Shown: one piece after another, positions 8,084 through 10,701 of the stretch
Layout of the letters: each line of letters starts with the position of its first letter
How positions within the stretch are numbered: position 1 is the stretch's first letter
Assembly: GCA_045596285.1 (NCBI GenBank)
Contig: JAZOCA010000143.1
Coordinates: 1 to 10,701, forward strand
Source of the DNA: HGM11416 sp045596285
GTDB lineage: Bacteria; Bacillota; Clostridia; Christensenellales; Borkfalkiaceae
Reading direction: 5' to 3'
DNA: 10,701 nt
The notes under the pieces: generated by a model
Database searches by the model: none
What the model was told of the DNA's origin: nothing
The model's input: the letters and a program-made list of their open reading frames with translations, nothing else
Translations under genes and position numbers: made by a program

Positions 8084-8102
8084 TTACAAGAGATGATTAT
8101 TC

Positions 8103-8723
8103 ATGAGTGAATTTACAAAATCTAAAGTGCGAGTTGTAATTAATGAAGATATTGCAAAAATGAGAGTTGAATACAAAACTAACGGGATTCCTACTATTTT
8201 GGATGAAAGTTTAAATATTCTTCTTTTAACGCTAAAAATGTGTAAACCTAAAAAAATACTTGAAATTGGCACTGCTACGGGAATGAGTGGTATATGTATG
8301 CTAGATGTTTGTAAGGATGCACATTTAACAACTATTGAGGCTAACGAAACAAGTTATAAAGAAGCAAAAAATAACTTCAAAAAACATGGTCATTTAAATA
8401 GAACAACATGTTATTTTGGCGATGCAGGCGATATCATTCATTATTTGGATTCAGGCTATGACTTCATCTTCTTAGATGGAGCAAAAGCGCGATATTACGA
8501 CTATCTTCCTGAATTAAAGCGATTACTAAAAAGTGGTGGCGTACTATTTGCGGATAACGTACTTTTCCGTGGGCTCGTTGAAGCTGAAAAACCTCCTCAT
8601 AGAGATATGACTATTGTTCGCAATTTACGTGCTTTTATCGACAATCTTACACAAGATGTCAACTATACAACTACCGTACTTGATGCTGGAGACGGTTTGT
8701 TGATTGCTTATTTTAACGATTAA
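8103..8723 (+). CDS. trmR: TrmR-type tRNA wobble 5-hydroxyuridine methyltransferase
   Basis: A 206-residue class I SAM-dependent, metal-dependent O-methyltransferase of the YrrM family. B. subtilis YrrM (TrmR) methylates 5-hydroxyuridine at tRNA position 34 to 5-methoxyuridine (mo5U), which broadens decoding of four-codon boxes. SAM-binding motif I is EIGTATG (54-60), with an acidic residue in TIEAN closing strand 2. The probable divalent-metal ligands are D125 (in LDGAK), D151 and N152 (in ADNVLFRG). The identification as TrmR rather than a catechol-type O-methyltransferase rests on length and on the U32-family gene directly behind it, which is the yrrM-yrrO arrangement. The gene starts 19 bp after rnj with only a modest purine-rich ribosome binding site (AAGAGATGA region), and its stop codon overlaps the ribosome binding site of trhP. 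Confidence 0.85.
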   Translation: MSEFTKSKVRVVINEDIAKMRVEYKTNGIPTILDESLNILLLTLKMCKPKKILEIGTATGMSGICMLDVCKDAHLTTIEANETSYKEAKNNFKKHGHLNRTTCYFGDAGDIIHYLDSGYDFIFLDGAKARYYDYLPELKRLLKSGGVLFADNVLFRGLVEAEKPPHRDMTIVRNLRAFIDNLTQDVNYTTTVLDAGDGLLIAYFND

Positions 8724-8728
8724 GGACT

Positions 8729-9949
8729 ATGAAAAATTTTGAATTATTAGCCCCTGCGGGCAACTTTGAAAAACTAAAGACTGCATTATATTTTGGCGCT
8801 GACGCGGTTTACGTTGGCGGAACTGTCTTTTCTTTAAGAGCATTAAGTGATAATTTTAACGACGAACAGATGCTTGAAGCGGTAAAATACGTTCATGAAC
8901 GCAATAAAAAAATATACGTTGCAGTTAATATTCTCGCTAAAAATGCAGATTTTGAAAAATTAGGCGAGTATCTAAAGTATTTATATAAGATAGGCGTTGA
9001 TGCCGTTATCGTATCAGATCCCGGTGTTATTTCACTTATAAAATGCGTATGTCCTGATTTAGAAATTCACCTGTCTACGCAAGCAAGCACCTTAAATAAG
9101 TATTCTGCTAAATTTTGGGCGCAGCAGGGGGTTAAACGCATTGTATTAGCAAGAGAATTATCCCTTAATGAAGTCAGAGAAATAGCCGACTATTGTGGAG
9201 CAGAAATTGAAGTTTTTGCACATGGAGCAATGTGTATTTCATATAGCGGTAGATGTTTGCTTTCAAACTACCTAAGTGGTAGAGATAGCAATAGAGGAGC
9301 TTGTGTTCAATGTTGCAGATGGGAATATGAAATAAGAGAAAAGTCTAAGCATGACGGTGAATTTTTAACAGTTGAAGAAGATTCGCGCGGTACATATATC
9401 TTCAATAGTAAGGATTTAAATTTAATAAGTTATCTAGCAGATTTACATAAAAGCGGTGCTGTTTCTTTAAAAATTGAAGGTCGAATGAAGAGCGAATACT
9501 ATTTGGCTACTGTTATAAATGCTTATAGAAGGGCCATTGATTCCTTTGAACTTCTTGGTGAAGGTTATAAGGAAAACCCTATTTTTGAAGAAGAACTTGC
9601 AAAAACTGCACATAGAGCGTTTACTACTGCATACACGTTAGGTAAAAATGAACATACGGTTAATTATGATGATTCGCAAAGCCGTGGTGACCGCACATTT
9701 ATAGCATTGGTTATTGGTAATGGCTCAGATGAAAAAGGTCGCTACGCGCTAATTGAAATGCGAAATCGCTTTTCGAAAGGCGACGTACTTGAAGTTCTTT
9801 CACCAAGCAATTCTTTTAATAAAAAAATCGATATTATTGATTTATATGATTTAGAAAATAGAGAAGTATGTGATGCCAAATTTGTTCAACAGAAACTAAA
9901 ACTATATACTGATGTGACGCTTACTGCTGGCGATATTTTAAGAAAATAA
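8729..9949 (+). CDS. trhP: TrhP-type U32-family tRNA U34 hydroxylation protein
   Basis: A 406-residue member of the family historically called peptidase U32. The better supported role for this branch (E. coli TrhP/YegQ; B. subtilis YrrN and YrrO) is prephenate-dependent hydroxylation of tRNA wobble uridine to ho5U, the substrate of TrmR encoded just upstream. The N-terminal FELLAPAGNFEKLKTAL (4-20) and the U32 signature EVFAHGAMCISYSGRCLLS (161-179) are exact family features. Cys169, Cys176, Cys192 and the Cys195/196 pair are candidate iron-sulfur ligands. The C-terminal part after about residue 305 is the small beta-rich domain of the longer, YrrO-like form; no separate YrrN-like gene is present here. 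The start is fixed by the conserved N-terminus although AAGGA is only 2 nt from the ATG and overlaps the trmR stop codon, suggesting translational coupling. Confidence 0.88.
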   Translation: MKNFELLAPAGNFEKLKTALYFGADAVYVGGTVFSLRALSDNFNDEQMLEAVKYVHERNKKIYVAVNILAKNADFEKLGEYLKYLYKIGVDAVIVSDPGVISLIKCVCPDLEIHLSTQASTLNKYSAKFWAQQGVKRIVLARELSLNEVREIADYCGAEIEVFAHGAMCISYSGRCLLSNYLSGRDSNRGACVQCCRWEYEIREKSKHDGEFLTVEEDSRGTYIFNSKDLNLISYLADLHKSGAVSLKIEGRMKSEYYLATVINAYRRAIDSFELLGEGYKENPIFEEELAKTAHRAFTTAYTLGKNEHTVNYDDSQSRGDRTFIALVIGNGSDEKGRYALIEMRNRFSKGDVLEVLSPSNSFNKKIDIIDLYDLENREVCDAKFVQQKLKLYTDVTLTAGDILRK

Positions 9950-9969
9950 CAAGTAAATATCTTTTTTTT
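9932..9969 (+). terminator. Weak terminator-like element after trhP
   Basis: GATATTT (9932-9938, within the last trhP codons) can pair with AAATATC (9955-9961), and the 3' arm is followed at once by eight T (9962-9969). The stem is only 7 bp with one G-C pair and a 16-nt loop, so termination is probably inefficient. It marks the likely end of the rnj-trmR-trhP unit. Confidence 0.45.
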
Positions 9970-9970
9970 A

Positions 9971-9999
9971 GAATAATAAAATCGGATTAGACATAAATT
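9971..9999 (+). promoter_or_regulatory. Sigma-E-type promoter of sigK
   Basis: GAATAAT (9971-9977) matches the sigma-E -35 consensus KMATATT at six of seven positions, and CATAAATT (9992-9999) matches the -10 consensus CATACAHT at seven of eight, with the canonical 14-nt spacer. Transcription would start near 10005-10007, just before the GGAG ribosome binding site. Early mother-cell sigma-E control of sigK is established in B. subtilis, which supports the reading. Confidence 0.65.
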
Positions 10000-10035
10000 T
10001 TCTTTATGGAGAAATATTATGCTATCCGATTTTTT
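9978..10035 (+). promoter_or_regulatory. Inverted repeat enclosing sigK ribosome binding site and ATG
   Basis: AAAATCGGAT (9978-9987) pairs perfectly with ATCCGATTTT (10024-10033). AG (9989-9990) with CT (10022-10023) adds two pairs beyond a single bulged T. Inside the loop a second hairpin, CATAAA (9992-9997) with TTTATG (10003-10008), touches the GGAG ribosome binding site (10008-10011). The outer 3' arm runs into six T (10030-10035). RNA coming from upstream could therefore form a terminator or hide the sigK start; RNA starting at about 10005 would lack both 5' arms. The stem is visible; the function is inferred. Confidence 0.5.
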
Positions 10036-10701
10036 ATCTTTTATCGTTGGGAAATTAGTTTTCTTTTGTGCGTCTATAGCGGGGGATAGTTTTCCAAAAC
10101 CTCTTTCTAAAGAAGACGAAAGAAAATATTTAATCGCTTTTAAAAATGGTGATATGCAAGCAAAAGAAATACTTATAAAACATAATTTGCGCTTGGTTGC
10201 TCACATCGTAAAAAAATATCAAGGGGCGTATGATAACGATGACCTTATTTCTGTTGGAACAATTGGTTTGGTAAAGGCAATAAATACCTATGATTTATCA
10301 AAAGGTGCTCAATTAGCAACTTATACGGCTAGATGCATTGAAAACGAAATTTTAATGTTATTAAGAGCCAACAAGAAATACAAGGCAAACGTATCAATTT
10401 CTGAAATAGTCGGATGCGATAAAGACGGTAATGAATTAAGTTTAATGGATTTACTTTCTATTGACGAAGAAAGCGTATTAAGCCAAGTCGAGCAAAGTTT
10501 ATTTTATGAAAAACTATTAAAAACGATTAAAGAGTGCTTAAGTGAACGTGAATATACGGTAATATTATTAAGATTTGGTTTAAAGGGTAATCGTCCCTTA
10601 TGTCAAAGAGAAGTATCTTCATTGTTAAAGATTTCACGTTCGTATATTTCAAGAATAGAAAAAAGAGCAATAGAAAAAATAAAAGATTATATAGAAAAAA
10701 A
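10019..10701 (+). CDS. sigK: RNA polymerase sporulation sigma factor, sigma-K (3' end outside window)
   Basis: The reading frame is open to the window edge: 227 codons plus two bases, with only a short C-terminal tail likely missing. It directs late mother-cell transcription (coat and cortex genes) during sporulation. Recognisable parts: a hydrophobic N-terminal segment (about 5-20) aligning with the sigma-K pro-sequence; FPKPLS (25-30), the conserved start of the mature protein; region 2, HNLRLVAHIVKKY (55-67) and DDLISVGTIGLVKAINTYD (74-92); ATYTARCIENEILM (100-113); and the region 4 helix-turn-helix ISRSYISRIEKRA (205-217). LVAHIVKKY and FPKPLS favour sigma-K over sigma-E. By alignment with B. 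subtilis, processing by a SpoIVFB-type protease would fall near residues 17-18. No skin-type insertion interrupts the gene within the window. GGAG lies 7 nt before the ATG. Confidence 0.92.
   Translation, partial: MLSDFLSFIVGKLVFFCASIAGDSFPKPLSKEDERKYLIAFKNGDMQAKEILIKHNLRLVAHIVKKYQGAYDNDDLISVGTIGLVKAINTYDLSKGAQLATYTARCIENEILMLLRANKKYKANVSISEIVGCDKDGNELSLMDLLSIDEESVLSQVEQSLFYEKLLKTIKECLSEREYTVILLRFGLKGNRPLCQREVSSLLKISRSYISRIEKRAIEKIKDYIEK

Noticed and set aside
8729..9949. Annotation of the U32 protein as a secreted collagenase-like protease
   Set aside because: There is no signal peptide, and its position directly after trmR plus the family Cys pattern fit the tRNA hydroxylation role better.
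1..10701. Mobile elements, CRISPR arrays, toxin-antitoxin or phage-defence genes, tRNA or rRNA genes
   Set aside because: No transposase, repeat-spacer pattern, recombinase or RNA gene signature was seen on either strand; the coding content is explained by the nine genes listed.

Overview
This is an AT-rich chromosomal segment (about one third GC by eye) from an endospore-forming member of the Firmicutes, most likely a Clostridia lineage. The evidence is a sigma-K-type sporulation sigma factor, RNase J, a Gram-positive-style lipoprotein ABC importer, a YkvI-type membrane protein and the tRNA wobble-modification pair TrmR/TrhP. Family or genus cannot be fixed from the sequence alone.

Layout. 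Positions 26-1030 (+) encode a YkvI-like multi-pass membrane protein. Facing it on the minus strand is a three-gene ABC importer operon, read from 3599 down to 945: substrate-binding lipoprotein, ATPase, permease. The permease and ykvI-like genes converge and overlap by 86 bp. A 127-bp divergent intergenic region (3600-3726) separates the ABC operon from valS (3727-6357, +) and carries a perfect-consensus sigma-A promoter for valS, with no room for a T-box. After valS comes an intrinsic terminator, then a tight cluster on the plus strand: RNase J (6434-8083), a TrmR-type O-methyltransferase (8103-8723) and a TrhP-type U32-family protein (8729-9949). A weak terminator-like element follows. The window ends inside sigK (10019 to beyond 10701), which has a sigma-E-like promoter just upstream.

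How the genes fit together. TrhP and TrmR are known to act in sequence on wobble uridine 34 (U to ho5U to mo5U) in a set of tRNAs that includes tRNA-Val, so valS, trmR and trhP have a shared translation theme, with RNase J covering RNA turnover. The ABC importer belongs to the SsuA/THI5-like superfamily; its substrate cannot be read from the sequence.

The most interesting non-coding signal is at the sigK start. An inverted repeat (9978-9990 with 10022-10033) encloses the ribosome binding site and start codon and is followed by a T run. The predicted sigma-E start point lies inside its loop. Read-through RNA from the upstream operon could therefore fold into a terminator or translation-blocking hairpin, while RNA made from sigK's own promoter would lack the 5' arm. 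This is inference from sequence. I saw no mobile element, CRISPR array, rRNA, tRNA or obviously new multi-gene system; most of the window is ordinary core genome.
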